64,000 nucleotides of DNA from Terribacillus halophilus (GCF_900101385.1 NZ_FMZB01000012.1:1-64000), one strand, 5' to 3'; shown: positions 26,701 through 35,302, counted from the first letter of the stretch. The notes: generated by a model from the letters alone, not told the origin. Made by a program: numbers and translations.

Positions 26701-26865
26701 GAGGTGTCACTGGAGCAGGCCATCGACAGCTTGAAAGGACTGCAGGCAAGTAATCGGGTGCTCGGCATTATTTCCCACGTGCCGCAGCTGAAAGAAGAAA
26801 TCCACACGAAATTACAGATTGACACTTCCCCCAAGGGATCATCTGCGAAATTCATTTTCCAGTAA
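23758..26865 (+). CDS. sbcC: Exonuclease SbcCD, ATPase subunit SbcC
   Basis: A 1035-residue Rad50-type ATPase that drives SbcD on blocked DNA ends. Walker A is GPTGAGKTT (about 36-44), followed by DAICYSLYGRASG. Long coiled coils run from about residue 180 to 860, interrupted by the zinc hook Cys519-Pro-Val-Cys522. The C-terminal lobe has the ABC signature LSGGEGFKAALSLAL, Walker B LETLFIDEGFGTLDE and the H-loop ISHV. The true start is ATG 23758 right after the sbcD stop with GAGAGGAG upstream. It is followed by a small DUF2584 gene after 12 bases. Confidence 0.96.
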   Translation: MRAITLQMTAFGPYHKAQTIDFRELGAESIFLITGPTGAGKTTIFDAICYSLYGRASGSDRDQDSLRSHFAEPGETTEVRYRFALRGTEYEIIRYPKQQKKKERGEGFTDDPARAEFYEWKDGEKVLISSRVKEVNEAIEEKIGLDYEQFRKMIMIPQGEFRKLISENSKEREEILQRIFRTYFYERMTEALKDEAKQLKEKLQQTEWKEQQQISKIEWRTQAPAESDSVPETMQKLQLELEAITASIKEGEQELVKHKKNWQERQQQYYEAKQLLDTFKQLEQALVQKEQLEQKSPAIEQKKQQLVNMEQASRLLPYERQLAARKQEWQRQTKALQETKERKDLIEKQYITIKSSYTKAKEQEPKRLKRQEQLQLEKQQLEQWKEYEKRKLELVRIQKTLEDKQQRLLKLHDAHADKKTKQSKLEQDLSGEAALIQAFFEEQGTYEKLERQLEEAVRLKESFLQLQEMRTVYQQTKQLLLDKENDVRRLREEIAKMEEAQAAHHAAHLAGQLAEGEPCPVCGSSVHPSPAKITAHIQSFELLKQKRMMLDEAQRAYDEVQKRYVEAKSNGQAIRQVTDELYRNITGETSFDHTELEQLKTRIQTERDKTAASLRTKQAERKQFEQKKQMLDQLKQTLVQEEKAAEELQVELRKLEETYHRAEAEVSYQRKQLPEVLQDHAEWEQKIKQEEAAIEAAFRKWEELQHQYEEISRSKEQIAAALESTDKFTADLEQSYQQEEQTFLAKLGEAGFANTEAYRLAKGTEQEIKILQKEVDWYAQQRISVAEQIETLRKQTDQREKPELVVFEQAVTEAEQLVEAKNSSLNAAKSYASHHENIMASLSQLQEEAADQKAQYYDIGELANLAKGDNGLRLSFERYVLTSFLDEIILQANIRLEEMTDHRYQLKRSGQIAKRGAQSGLDLEVVDHHTGQERPVKTLSGGEGFKAALSLALGMSDVVQAHAGGVELETLFIDEGFGTLDEVSLEQAIDSLKGLQASNRVLGIISHVPQLKEEIHTKLQIDTSPKGSSAKFIFQ

Positions 26866-26877
26866 GGAGGAAAAGAT

Positions 26878-27126
26878 ATGGGAACACCAATCAATTTTGA
26901 TACTGTCCTGCGTACAGAAGGTAAAGAAAAACGGATTGACAGCAAAGAAAATATTTTTCAGCTCGAGCTTCAGGGTTATCACTTATTTCCCCTGCATCAG
27001 GTCATCGATATCACGCGTGCGAAAGATACCGATGAAATAGGCAGAGCGATCATTGTCGAATTGACGTTGAAAGAGGAGCGAACCATTTGTACGTATCAGC
27101 TTGTTTCGTTATCAAGCGTCAATTAA
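26878..27126 (+). CDS. DUF2584 family protein
   Basis: An 82-residue soluble protein beginning MGTPINFDTVLRTEGKEKRI and ending TICTYQLVSLSSVN, the recognisable ends of the DUF2584 family. No catalytic motif is visible and no function is known to me. AAGGAGG precedes the ATG, and it is likely the last gene of the sbcDC transcript. Confidence 0.85.
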   Translation: MGTPINFDTVLRTEGKEKRIDSKENIFQLELQGYHLFPLHQVIDITRAKDTDEIGRAIIVELTLKEERTICTYQLVSLSSVN

Positions 27127-27296
27127 TGACAAAAACAGTTGTTCCAAAAAGAAGATGGAAGGGGAATCTTGCGCTTGCCCGGGAAATAGAGAGCCGATCA
27201 GGGGAAATATATTGCCTCCATGCAGAATAGAATGGAACAAAATACTTCTTGCTTGCGTAGACTGATAGAAATATTGACGTGAGAAGAGGTATGAGA

Positions 27297-27815
27297 ATGG
27301 CAAGAAATCCACTCGGTCCGAATGTTTTTGGACGACGCAGCCAGCCAGCTGTCCGGCGAGATCCGTTTCTTCCCAATCAAAGAGGTTTTGAGCAGACTTC
27401 GCGTTCCAACGGCGGGCTGCCTGGTATTCTGCAAAGAATTCTGAACCGGGGAAATGGTGCACAGACCCCGGCAGCGCTTCCAGCGGCAAGCAGTAGCTCT
27501 TCCAGTGGAATATCGTTACTTGACATGCTGAATCATACACAAAATGCACTGAAAGCGGCGGAGTCCTTCATGCCGATGGTACAGGAATATGGACCGATGG
27601 TGAAGAACTTGCCTTCCATGCTGAAAATGATGAAAGCCTTAAAGGACATCGATTTTGACGAAGAAGAGGAATCTGCATCCGAGACGGAAGAAACAGATAA
27701 AAACAAGCAGGAAAACGAAGAGCAAATTTCCGTCCAAAAGGAAAAAGAGAAACGTTCTGAGCAGAAAGCAAAGCAAACCAAGTCTGGAGAGTCCCTTCCA
27801 AAATTGTATATTTAA
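27297..27815 (+). CDS. YqfQ/VrrA-like protein
   Basis: A 172-residue protein. The N-terminal third is Arg/Pro/Gln-rich low complexity (MARNPLGPNVFGRRSQP). The core SLLDMLNHTQNALKAAESFM followed by PMVQEYGPMVKNLPSMLKMM matches the YqfQ/VrrA family. The tail is a highly charged Glu/Lys stretch. VrrA-type proteins are linked to spores in some Bacillus, but no function is established. ATG 27297 has AGAGG 7 bases upstream; in-frame GTG 27279 and ATG 27291 are possible alternatives. It sits between sbcDC and msrAB and looks independently transcribed. Confidence 0.75.
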   Translation: MARNPLGPNVFGRRSQPAVRRDPFLPNQRGFEQTSRSNGGLPGILQRILNRGNGAQTPAALPAASSSSSSGISLLDMLNHTQNALKAAESFMPMVQEYGPMVKNLPSMLKMMKALKDIDFDEEEESASETEETDKNKQENEEQISVQKEKEKRSEQKAKQTKSGESLPKLYI

Positions 27816-27882
27816 GCGTGCTACTTGATTTTTTTCCGCAAAAGAGGAAAATATATAGCATACATTGAAGGAGGGATTTATC

Positions 27883-28836
27883 GTGGCATTACAACACGCT
27901 ACTTTTGCAGGAGGCTGTTTCTGGTGCATGGTCGAACCATTTACGGAACGTCCTGGTATCGAATCCGTAGTCTCCGGTTATACAGGCGGCGACAAACCGA
28001 ATCCCACATACGAGGAAGTGTGCTCGAACACGACCGGCCACGTCGAGGCTGTCCAGATTACTTTCGATCCGGATGTTTTTCCTTATGAAAAGCTGGTAGA
28101 AACATTTTGGCAGCAAATTGATCCGACAGATGCAGGTGGTCAGTTCCACGACCGTGGTGAATCTTATAAAACAGCTATCTTTTATCATGATGAACAGCAG
28201 CGGCAGGTGGCAGAAGCATCCAAAGCGAAGCTTGAGGAGAGCGGACGGTTCCAAAAAGATATCGTTACCCCGATCCTGCCTGCCAAGCCGTTTTATCCAG
28301 CAGAAGAAAAACATCAGGATTATTACAAAAAGAACAGGTACCATTACAAGATGTACAAGCGTGGATCCGGCCGGGAGGACTTCATCAAGCAGCATTGGAG
28401 TCCCAAAAAAGACAAAGACAAGCTAAAGGAAATGCTGACTCCGATCCAATACCATGTCACGCAGGAGAATGGAACGGAACGTCCTTTTGAGAACGAGTAC
28501 TGGAACAACACCAATGAAGGAATCTATGTGGATGTCGTATCCGGCAAAGCATTGTTTTCTTCCAAAGATCAATATGACGCTGGATGCGGATGGCCAAGCT
28601 TCACCAAACCACTCGATTCTTATGAAGTGAAGGAGAATATGGACCTTTCACACGGGATGGTGAGAACAGAAGTCCGGGCAGCAGAAAGTGATTCCCATCT
28701 TGGGCACGTCTTTGAGGATGGCCCAAAAGCGACAGGCGGTTTGCGGTATTGCATGAACTCCGCAGCAATGAAGTTCATCCCTGTCAGCGAAATGGAAAAA
28801 GAAGGTTACGGAGAATATTTGTATCTCTTCAAGTAA
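27883..28836 (+). CDS. msrAB: Bifunctional methionine sulfoxide reductase MsrA-MsrB
   Basis: A 317-residue fusion that repairs oxidised methionine. Residues 1-155 are MsrA (S-epimer) with catalytic Cys12 in GGCFWC; residues about 170-317 are MsrB (R-epimer) with GCGWPSF and the catalytic cysteine in RYCMNSAAM. The two zinc-binding CxxC pairs of many MsrB proteins are absent (VVSGKALF and ESDSHLGH instead), so this is the zinc-free type. B. subtilis carries msrA and msrB as separate adjacent genes. GTG 27883 is used, with GGAGGG 10 bases upstream. A hairpin terminator follows. Confidence 0.95.
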   Translation: MALQHATFAGGCFWCMVEPFTERPGIESVVSGYTGGDKPNPTYEEVCSNTTGHVEAVQITFDPDVFPYEKLVETFWQQIDPTDAGGQFHDRGESYKTAIFYHDEQQRQVAEASKAKLEESGRFQKDIVTPILPAKPFYPAEEKHQDYYKKNRYHYKMYKRGSGREDFIKQHWSPKKDKDKLKEMLTPIQYHVTQENGTERPFENEYWNNTNEGIYVDVVSGKALFSSKDQYDAGCGWPSFTKPLDSYEVKENMDLSHGMVRTEVRAAESDSHLGHVFEDGPKATGGLRYCMNSAAMKFIPVSEMEKEGYGEYLYLFK

Positions 28837-28855
28837 ATAAATACAGCAACAGCTC

Positions 28856-28895
28856 TGCTCTTGTTCGCTACATGATGGAACAAGAGCATTGTTTT
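28856..28895 (+). terminator. Terminator after msrAB
   Basis: A perfect 11-bp stem TGCTCTTGTTC/GAACAAGAGCA (28856-28866 with 28878-28888) followed by TTGTTTT. Confidence 0.8.
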
Positions 28896-28912
28896 GGACA
28901 AGGAGTATGAGA

Positions 28913-29671
28913 ATGGATTCCACATTATTAATTGAATATGGCTGGATTCTTCTGGTTCTGATCGGACTGGAGGGGTTGCTTGCAGCTGATAACGCGCTTG
29001 TTATGGCGCTCATTGTAAAACATCTTCCAGCTGAGCAGCAGCGAAAAGCTTTATTGTATGGCCTGGGAGGAGCGTTCATCTTCCGATTCGCCTCCCTATT
29101 CTTTGTCAGCTTCTTAGTGAACATTTGGCAGATCCAGGCATTAGGTGCTCTTTATTTGCTTTATATTTGTATCTCGAACCTTATCAAGCTGAAGAAAAAC
29201 GGTGGAGAGGAAGAAGCCGACAGTCCATTCAGCAAGAAAAACTCCGGTTTCTGGATGACTGTTCTGAAAGTGGAACTGGCCGACATTGCTTTTGCAGTGG
29301 ATTCCATCCTGACAGCCGTGGCATTGGCAACATCCTTATCAGCTACGCCGCTGCCGCATATCGGGGGAATGGATGGCGGACAATTCCTGGTCGTATTAGC
29401 AGGCGGTATGATAGGATTGATCCTAATCCGGATTGCAGCTTCTTATATTGTAAAAATCCTGGACAAACGTCCTGGTCTTGAGGCAGCAGCTTATTTGATC
29501 ATTGGATGGGTTGCGATCAAATTGGCCATCCACACATTGGCGCATCCTGCTTTGGTAATCATTCCAAAGCATTTCCCTGATTCTGCCGGGTGGAATGCAA
29601 CATTTTGGATTGTGATGGCCGTCATCGCCATCGGCGGATGGTTCTATAAACCGAAAAGCGAAAGGTCTTGA
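28913..29671 (+). CDS. TerC family membrane protein (probable Mn2+ exporter)
   Basis: A 252-residue protein with about seven membrane segments. The TerC motifs are clear: LEGLLAADNALVMALIV (about 20-36) and VELADIAFAVDSILTAVAL (about 118-136), each with the conserved acidic residues in the membrane. Related Bacillus proteins (YceF, YkoY) are reported to export manganese, some metalating secreted enzymes. No yybP-ykoY manganese riboswitch is recognisable; only the msrAB terminator precedes it. ATG 28913 has AAGGAG upstream. It is followed by an AbrB-like membrane gene with a 5-base gap and then a DUF6501 gene. Confidence 0.88.
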   Translation: MDSTLLIEYGWILLVLIGLEGLLAADNALVMALIVKHLPAEQQRKALLYGLGGAFIFRFASLFFVSFLVNIWQIQALGALYLLYICISNLIKLKKNGGEEEADSPFSKKNSGFWMTVLKVELADIAFAVDSILTAVALATSLSATPLPHIGGMDGGQFLVVLAGGMIGLILIRIAASYIVKILDKRPGLEAAAYLIIGWVAIKLAIHTLAHPALVIIPKHFPDSAGWNATFWIVMAVIAIGGWFYKPKSERS

Positions 29672-29676
29672 TTTCA

Positions 29677-30750
29677 ATGGGAGGAAGCGGTCCATTACGT
29701 TCCATCTTGAAGTCTTATCTGATTGCCGTCATAGGCGGTGGTCTTTTCACCTTGCTTCATTTGCCATTACCCTGGATACTCGGCCCGGTAACTGGCCTTT
29801 TGCTTTCCAAAATCATTTGGAACAACAAGACTGCCGCTTCCCAGCCGCTCCGTAAAATTAGTTATTGGCTGCTTGGTATCCAGATCGGCAATACGTTTAC
29901 GGTACATACATTTCACAATGTACAGCCTTATTTATTGATCTATACACTTTTGACATTGCTTTTGATTGTCATTTGCATGGTCAATGCCTATGTAGTCAGT
30001 AAATGGGTGAATGTCGATATGAAAACAAGCATGCTCGGGAGCATACCGGGCGGTTTGTCTGCTGTATCGGCACTCAGTGAGTCCATGAAGGCCAATACTG
30101 GACTTGTGACGATATTTCAGACGATACGCCTTGTCAGCATCCTTTTCATCATACCGTTCGCAGCCACCCACTTATTCATGGATGGAGGTACTCAAAGTGC
30201 AGTACAACTTCCTCAGACGGAGCAAGGAGCTTGGTGGACGATCGGGTTATATGGCATCATGTACATCATCGCACGTTTGACAAACCGATTCATTCCGTCC
30301 TCTTTAGTTATTGTACCGATGCTGCTTACAGCGATACTGCAAGTCAGCGGAATGCATCTGTATCAGTTCCCGCATTTATTTTTCGTCGCAGCCCAGTTGA
30401 CAATCGGTGTCTATTTGGGTCATTCTATCTCTATAAGGGATTTAAAAAAAGCTGGCAGACTTTGTCTCTATTATACAGGTCTGTCTTTGCTGCTTATTTT
30501 GCTTTGCTTCGGACTAGGGCTTGTATTCAGTATGGTCACTTCATTGAACATGGCCACCTCTGTCCTCAGCATGGCGCCGGGCGGGCTCGTTGAGATGGCA
30601 TTGACGGCCCAGACGACAGGAGGAGATCCGTCCATCGTCAGCTCCTTGCAGACGATCAGGCTGCTGCTAGTCGTCCTTGTGCTGCCGGTGCTGCTCCAGT
30701 GGACGCTGCCGAAGCTCGAGAAACATCAACGGAAGGAAGAAATAGGATGA
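29677..30750 (+). CDS. AbrB family membrane protein (AmoA-like, PF05145)
   Basis: A 357-residue membrane protein with about ten hydrophobic segments in two repeats (each with a P-W-I-L/LPLPWILGP-like start and a GGLSAVSALSE or GGLVEMAL signature at about 120 and 305). It belongs to the AbrB/YdfX-like family wrongly named after the transcription factor; its transport substrate is unknown. The start is ambiguous: ATG 29677 has GAAAGG 11 bases upstream, and TTG 29668 overlaps the upstream stop. The last codons overlap the next start (ATGA), so the TerC-AbrB-DUF6501 group is an operon. Confidence 0.85.
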   Translation: MGGSGPLRSILKSYLIAVIGGGLFTLLHLPLPWILGPVTGLLLSKIIWNNKTAASQPLRKISYWLLGIQIGNTFTVHTFHNVQPYLLIYTLLTLLLIVICMVNAYVVSKWVNVDMKTSMLGSIPGGLSAVSALSESMKANTGLVTIFQTIRLVSILFIIPFAATHLFMDGGTQSAVQLPQTEQGAWWTIGLYGIMYIIARLTNRFIPSSLVIVPMLLTAILQVSGMHLYQFPHLFFVAAQLTIGVYLGHSISIRDLKKAGRLCLYYTGLSLLLILLCFGLGLVFSMVTSLNMATSVLSMAPGGLVEMALTAQTTGGDPSIVSSLQTIRLLLVVLVLPVLLQWTLPKLEKHQRKEEIG

Positions 30751-30950
30751 TACACAAACATTGGCAAGATACGGAAACAATCAAACAAGTGGAATGTGTC
30801 CACACGAATGCAAAAAAATATGTCGTGAATACGACGCTGACACCGGGGAAGATCTATGATGTAAAAAATGAAACGGAAGAATTCATTTTTATTGTCGATA
30901 ATACAAATCGTGTTGGTGCTTTCCGGAAGGATTATTTCAAGGAAGTGTAA
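30747..30950 (+). CDS. Small conserved protein (DUF6501-like)
   Basis: A 67-residue soluble protein starting MIHKHWQDTETIKQVECVHT. Further on it has VVNTTLTPGKIYDVKNETEE and FIVDNTNRVGAFRKDYF, which suggest a small SH3-like beta barrel. I recall it as DUF6501 in Bacillaceae; function unknown. ATG 30747 overlaps the stop of the AbrB-like gene and follows GGAAGGAAG. A strong terminator follows. Confidence 0.82.
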   Translation: MIHKHWQDTETIKQVECVHTNAKKYVVNTTLTPGKIYDVKNETEEFIFIVDNTNRVGAFRKDYFKEV

Positions 30951-30964
30951 TAAATTGGCAAGTT

Positions 30965-30997
30965 AAAGGCTAACCTAGTAAAGGTTAGCCTTTTTAT
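30965..30997 (+). terminator. Terminator after the DUF6501 gene
   Basis: The stem AAAGGCTAACCT/AGGTTAGCCTTT with a short loop followed by TTTT closes the TerC operon. Confidence 0.88.
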
Positions 30998-31081
30998 GTT
31001 GGCTGGTGTTTTTCAGTGCTTGTAATTGTTCGATGGTTAACCGATAATAAGGCTATGCATAGCTAGAAGGAGATGGGGCTT

Positions 31082-31633
31082 GTGAAAAGGATCATTCTTG
31101 TTCGTCATTGTAATGCAGAAGGACAGCACAAAGACTCGCCGCTAACGTATGAAGGTATTAACGAAGCCCGGATGCTTGCTGCTTTTTTGAAACGGCAGGA
31201 CTATCCGATCCAGCGCATCCTCTCCAGTCCCTTCTTTCGGGCCGTCGAGACAATCAAGCCTTTCGCTGATGCAGCCGATATACCGATCGAGCTGGACCGG
31301 CGGCTGCAGGAGCGTATTTTGAGCGAAGAGCCCGTCGACGATTGGCTTGAAGTATTGGAAGAATCATTTGCTGATTTTGATTTGCGGCTGCCCGGCGGCG
31401 AATCATCGAATGACGCCAGAATCCGCATACGCTGCCTGCTCGATGAACTCGAAGCAGAAGAGCAGTTGGAAAACGTCGTATTGGTGACACATGGCAATCT
31501 CTTAGCGATTTTATTGAAGGAATTTCAGACGGATATCGGATTTTCCCATTGGAAAGGTTTCACCAATCCGGATGTATTTCTTGTACAGCGCGGTGCAGGC
31601 AGTTATATGGTGGAACGTATCTGGAATGCTTAA
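31082..31633 (+). CDS. Histidine phosphatase family protein
   Basis: A 183-residue phosphoglycerate mutase-like phosphatase. The phosphohistidine motif is LVRHCNAEG (about 6-14; Cys replaces the usual Gly of RHG). SSPFFRAVET, the acidic active-site stretch (about 85-90) and VTHGNL (about 139) with the second catalytic His follow. Substrate cannot be told; the family includes sugar-phosphate and nucleotide phosphatases. GTG 31082 has GGAG 9 bases upstream; the ATG at 31073 touches the ribosome site. Its stop overlaps that of the convergent M14 gene. Confidence 0.87.
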   Translation: MKRIILVRHCNAEGQHKDSPLTYEGINEARMLAAFLKRQDYPIQRILSSPFFRAVETIKPFADAADIPIELDRRLQERILSEEPVDDWLEVLEESFADFDLRLPGGESSNDARIRIRCLLDELEAEEQLENVVLVTHGNLLAILLKEFQTDIGFSHWKGFTNPDVFLVQRGAGSYMVERIWNA

Positions 31634-32817
31634 CCAGTTTCACTCGTAAGGATGACCATCAATAGGATGCACAGTTTTTCATAGATTGTATCAACTTGTT
31701 CAATGGGCAGGGGATTTTCTCCTCTGCCCAGTTCTATTGTAAAACCCGCCCGCAGGTAAGAAGCTATGAACCAATCCTTGAAGCCTGCATAGTTATCCAG
31801 TTCCTTTACCCCTTTGTAGCCGCTGAGCTGCTCCATCTGTGATACCATCCTTGCAACGCTAGGTGGCTCTTTTTCCTCAAAGCTCCAGTAAATTTCCTCT
31901 CCCTGCGTGTGCAGCGCCACCACTGAATCAAAGTTTCCTGCGTTGACAAGCTCATACATCCCGATCGATTCCGGTTCTGTCAATGGAGTACGGCCGGGAA
32001 AATCACGAGGTCCTGGAAGCTTCGGTTTCCGCAGCTGCTCATATTCCCATTTGGCGGGATATTGCTTATTCAAATCGACTCCAATTATATTTGCTTTCCA
32101 TCCTTTAAAGTCATTGGAACCTTCATTCAAAAAATGGACAAGTTCTTCATACTCATGTGCAGCCTTGCTGCCATGGATGACAAGATCGACTCCGTCCGGG
32201 TTCACCATCGGAACGATCGAAAGTGTCACATCCCGATATAATTTACTTGCCGGATACCCGAAGAATTCTTTGTCATGTGTGACAGCCGCCAAGTAGTCAT
32301 TGACAAATCGAATCAAAGCCAAAGAAGTGATCCATTCATTTCCATGAAAACTTGCGTTTATGTGCATTCGCTTCTTTCCCTTGCCGATTCGAAGCTCTGT
32401 CACCGGTTTTCCCAATATGGACTTGTAAATTGTACGCATTGTGAAAAAGGGGAAAAGCTGGTGAAGTGATCGGATATCCTGAAGGCAGGTGGCATAATCA
32501 TACGGCTGACGGAAACATGTCACTGGCTCGGTCACCCGACGTGGGAGTATGAGCCTTGCCCCCGCGGCAAAATAAGAAGAATCATACAGCAGGTGAACCA
32601 GCCGGAGGGGAAGCTTAAAGGCAGATGCTACTTCCGCATCTGACATATCCTCATCAAGCATGACAGATTCGGGGGCATAGCCTGGGACCTGTATGGGCTG
32701 TTGCGGCTTTACATGGGTGGATAGAAACGGATTTGCGGCAAACAGTACGTATGTCGGAAGGTGAAACATTGTCGCTACAGTACTCAATTGACAGCCTTCC
32801 TGCAGTATTATTTCCAT
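31630..32817 (-). CDS. M14 family gamma-D-glutamyl peptidase with LysM-like N-terminus
   Basis: A 395-residue zinc carboxypeptidase resembling YqgT/ENP1-type gamma-D-glutamyl-L-diamino acid peptidases, which cut between D-Glu and diaminopimelate in peptidoglycan stems. Two LysM-like cell-wall modules seem to occupy residues 1-95 (EGCQLSTVATMFHL, then VMLDEDMSDAEVASAF). The zinc ligands are His158 and Glu161 (SFHGNEW) and His303 (ALHTQGE); the catalytic acid is Glu362 (TIELGRGENPL). No signal peptide, as in other spore-lysis members. ATG 32817 follows AAAAGGAGGCG; the frame upstream to 32886 is spurious. It is likely used in cell wall recycling or mother-cell lysis. Confidence 0.9.
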   Translation of the reverse strand: MEIILQEGCQLSTVATMFHLPTYVLFAANPFLSTHVKPQQPIQVPGYAPESVMLDEDMSDAEVASAFKLPLRLVHLLYDSSYFAAGARLILPRRVTEPVTCFRQPYDYATCLQDIRSLHQLFPFFTMRTIYKSILGKPVTELRIGKGKKRMHINASFHGNEWITSLALIRFVNDYLAAVTHDKEFFGYPASKLYRDVTLSIVPMVNPDGVDLVIHGSKAAHEYEELVHFLNEGSNDFKGWKANIIGVDLNKQYPAKWEYEQLRKPKLPGPRDFPGRTPLTEPESIGMYELVNAGNFDSVVALHTQGEEIYWSFEEKEPPSVARMVSQMEQLSGYKGVKELDNYAGFKDWFIASYLRAGFTIELGRGENPLPIEQVDTIYEKLCILLMVILTSETG

Positions 32818-33052
32818 CTGGATCGCCTCCTTTTCTAAATTGTATGTCAAGTATGAAGTAAATATGGTGAGGGGGCAAGCTGTCAAATTGTTGACTGCGC
32901 CCGTTGTTATTATCGAATATTGTTGTTATAATTTGAATCGATAGGGTATAAATACATATAGTTCGTTTGTATTTTGCGAAGTCGCAGTATACCTGGAAAG
33001 AAAACCGAGTCGGATGGCCGGTTCATTCATAGTAGTAGAGGAGGCTGTACAC

Positions 33053-33292
33053 ATGGCTTTTGTCATCACTTCCCCATGTGAAGCGGAAAAAGCCGGCGAA
33101 TGCATGGAAGTTTGCCCGGTTGACTGTATCGCGGAAGGCAAAGATATGTTCTATATCGATCCTGACATCTGCATCGATTGCGGCGCTTGTGAAGCGGTTT
33201 GCCCAGTTGAAGCGATCTTCATGGAAGATGAGGTACCAGCGGAAGAAACCAAGTACATTGAGATCAACCGCAAGTTCTTTCAGGAAAACTAA
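33053..33292 (+). CDS. fdxA: Ferredoxin, two-cluster bacterial type
   Basis: A 79-residue electron carrier. One 4Fe-4S motif, C-I-D-C-G-A-C-E-A-V-C-P, lies at about 40-51. The first cluster region has Cys residues in SPCEAEKAGECMEVCPVDC, with the first spacing enlarged (CX7C), which points to a 3Fe/4Fe (7Fe) ferredoxin. AGGAGG lies 10 bases before ATG 33053. A terminator follows and a redox enzyme with a Rieske domain is downstream, but they appear separately transcribed. Confidence 0.93.
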   Translation: MAFVITSPCEAEKAGECMEVCPVDCIAEGKDMFYIDPDICIDCGACEAVCPVEAIFMEDEVPAEETKYIEINRKFFQEN

Positions 33293-33295
33293 GAG

Positions 33296-33327
33296 ATCCA
33301 CTGCCACAAGGCAGTGGATTTTTTTGT
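33296..33327 (+). terminator. Terminator after the ferredoxin gene
   Basis: A perfect 10-bp stem ATCCACTGCC/GGCAGTGGAT with loop ACAA, followed by TTTTTTT. Confidence 0.92.
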
Positions 33328-33378
33328 TTATCTTTCCTTGATTAAGGTTAAGAGGAACAAAAAAGGAGTTGTCACCAT

Positions 33379-34890
33379 ATGTCGACTGACAAACATGCAT
33401 CTTACTGGATAAACACAAGCAAGCTTCCAAGCTTTGAGAAACTACAGGATGAAACTGAAACAGAGGTTTGTGTAGTCGGCGGGGGGATTGCAGGAATTAC
33501 AACTGCCTATTTACTTACCAAAAAAGGTTACAAAGTCATTTTGATTGAGGCACTGAAACTCGGCCATGGCACAACCGGCTATACAACAGCTAAACTAACG
33601 GCCCAGCACGACCTTATTTATGATCAGTTGATCAGCAAGTTCGGCGAAGGAACTGCACGGACGCATTATCACGCAGCAATGGAAGCCATCGATTTTGTAC
33701 GAGAGACAGAAAAAGACCTGCAGGCAGACTTCCAAATGAGCGTGGAACCTGCCTACGTTTATACAGACGACAAAAAGAATGTCCGACAGATCGAGAAAGA
33801 ATGGGAAGCCTATGAGAAACTAGGCATACCAGGCGGTTTGGAAGATGAGATCCCTTTGCCTGTTTCTGTACGCAAAGCGGTAAGGATGGACAATCAAGCG
33901 CAATTCCATCCACTTCTATTCCTGCAAGCAATGACAGAATATATCAGCTCAAATGAAGGCCGGATTTATGAAGATACACGTGCTGAAACGATTGTAGAAG
34001 GGGAATATGCGACTGTCAAACTGAAGGATGGAGGCAGCATTACAGCTAAGCATGTCGTAATCGCTACCCATTTCCCATTTTATGATTTCAAAGGCGCTTA
34101 CTTCGCACGTTTGGATGTTGCCAGATCGTACATCGTGGCGGGGAAAAGCCCGTATACGTATCCAGGCGGCATGTATATTTCGGTTGATAATCCTTCTAGA
34201 TCAGTAAGGAGTGCCAAGGATAATAACGGAGATACGATATGGCTGTTAGGCGGTGAAGGACATCGCACTGGTAAAGGGAAAGAAATGAAAGAGCATTACA
34301 GCAACCTCCGTAACTGGGGGCGTTCCAAACTGGATATGGATGACTTTGATTATAATTGGTCATCGGAAGATTTTATGAGCCTCGATTCGCTATTTTATAT
34401 CGGCCGCTTAACGAAACGGACACAGAATCTGTATGTTGCTACGGCATTTCGCAAGTGGGGCATGTCCGGCGGTATCACGGCGGCGAAGGAAATAACTTCT
34501 TTAATAGATGACGACAAAAGCTTGTACAGCGGTATATATGATCCTGCACGGCAGGACGCGGTGAAAGGAATCACGAATCTAGCAAAAAATATGATCGAAG
34601 TAGGTACAGAGCTTGTCTTTGGCAAAGTGGAAAAGACAGAAAAATTCATTGATGATCTAAAGCGTGGCGAAGCGGGTAAAATTCGCCGTGATGGCAAACT
34701 GATAGGTATTTATAAAGACAACGAAGGAATTGTCCATAAGGTCGATACCACATGCACCCATATGGGATGTGAGGTTCACTGGAATGACGCGGAAACGACT
34801 TGGGACTGTCCATGTCACGGATCGCGCTTTTGGGCAAGTGGCGAAGTCATCGAAGGACCAGCTGTTAAAGATCTGAAAAAAGCAGACTAA
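33379..34890 (+). CDS. FAD-dependent oxidoreductase with C-terminal Rieske domain (copy 1)
   Basis: A 503-residue YhfW-like protein. Residues about 28-400 are a DAO/GlpO-type flavin oxidoreductase with the dinucleotide motif VVGGGIAGITTAYLL (about 32-46) and the TTGYTTAKLTAQHDLIYD stretch. Residues about 430-500 carry a Rieske 2Fe-2S domain with CTHMGC and CPCHGS ligand boxes. Electron flow from a substrate amine or hydroxyl through FAD to the cluster is likely; the substrate is unknown. AAAAGGAG precedes the ATG. A close paralogue lies 0.4 kb downstream, across acyP. A bidirectional terminator follows. Confidence 0.92.
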   Translation: MSTDKHASYWINTSKLPSFEKLQDETETEVCVVGGGIAGITTAYLLTKKGYKVILIEALKLGHGTTGYTTAKLTAQHDLIYDQLISKFGEGTARTHYHAAMEAIDFVRETEKDLQADFQMSVEPAYVYTDDKKNVRQIEKEWEAYEKLGIPGGLEDEIPLPVSVRKAVRMDNQAQFHPLLFLQAMTEYISSNEGRIYEDTRAETIVEGEYATVKLKDGGSITAKHVVIATHFPFYDFKGAYFARLDVARSYIVAGKSPYTYPGGMYISVDNPSRSVRSAKDNNGDTIWLLGGEGHRTGKGKEMKEHYSNLRNWGRSKLDMDDFDYNWSSEDFMSLDSLFYIGRLTKRTQNLYVATAFRKWGMSGGITAAKEITSLIDDDKSLYSGIYDPARQDAVKGITNLAKNMIEVGTELVFGKVEKTEKFIDDLKRGEAGKIRRDGKLIGIYKDNEGIVHKVDTTCTHMGCEVHWNDAETTWDCPCHGSRFWASGEVIEGPAVKDLKKAD

Positions 34891-34891
34891 A

Positions 34892-34919
34892 AAAAGCCCG
34901 GCTGATTGCCGGGCTTTAT
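34892..34919. terminator. Bidirectional terminator between copy 1 and acyP
   Basis: A perfect 10-bp GC-rich stem AAAGCCCGGC/GCCGGGCTTT is flanked by A-run and T-run. It overlaps the last codon of acyP on the minus strand. Confidence 0.88.
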
Positions 34920-35188
34920 CTAACTTCAAAACGTTCAAAACCTTGCTGTTTGTCTAAGTATAGTACATCTACATTCCTAACCTTCACAAACCGATTAGGA
35001 CCTTTCCTGATTTCGCTGATGAACTTTTCCACATGCTCAGGATTCCCTTCTACATTCACTTGAACTGTGCCATCGGCTTCATTCCGCACAAATCCTACTA
35101 AATCAAGATTACGGGCTATTTCTGCTGCAGATAACCGGAAACCGACACCTTGGACCTTGCCACCAACCACGATTTGTACACATTTCAT
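34916..35188 (-). CDS. acyP: Acylphosphatase
   Basis: A 90-residue enzyme that hydrolyses acyl-phosphates. The catalytic Arg lies in GKVQGVGFR (about 10-18) and the catalytic Asn in GFVRNEADGTV (about 32-42), both conserved. AAGGAGGCGG precedes the ATG. It is inserted, in opposite orientation, between two paralogous plus-strand oxidoreductase genes. Because acyl-phosphate is the PlsY substrate, a metabolic link to lipid synthesis is possible but not shown. Confidence 0.95.
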   Translation of the reverse strand: MKCVQIVVGGKVQGVGFRLSAAEIARNLDLVGFVRNEADGTVQVNVEGNPEHVEKFISEIRKGPNRFVKVRNVDVLYLDKQQGFERFEVR

Positions 35189-35302
35189 CCCTATACCGCC
35201 TCCTTACAAAAAGTCTTCCCTGATAGCGTATACAAAAAACATCTGATTAACACGGCATTTCTTTGGCAAAAATGGTGTTATTACAACACATGGAGGCTAA
35301 TG

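Noticed and set aside
28837-28912. yybP-ykoY manganese riboswitch before the TerC gene
   Set aside because: The 76-base interval is filled by the msrAB terminator hairpin and lacks the conserved aptamer sequences.
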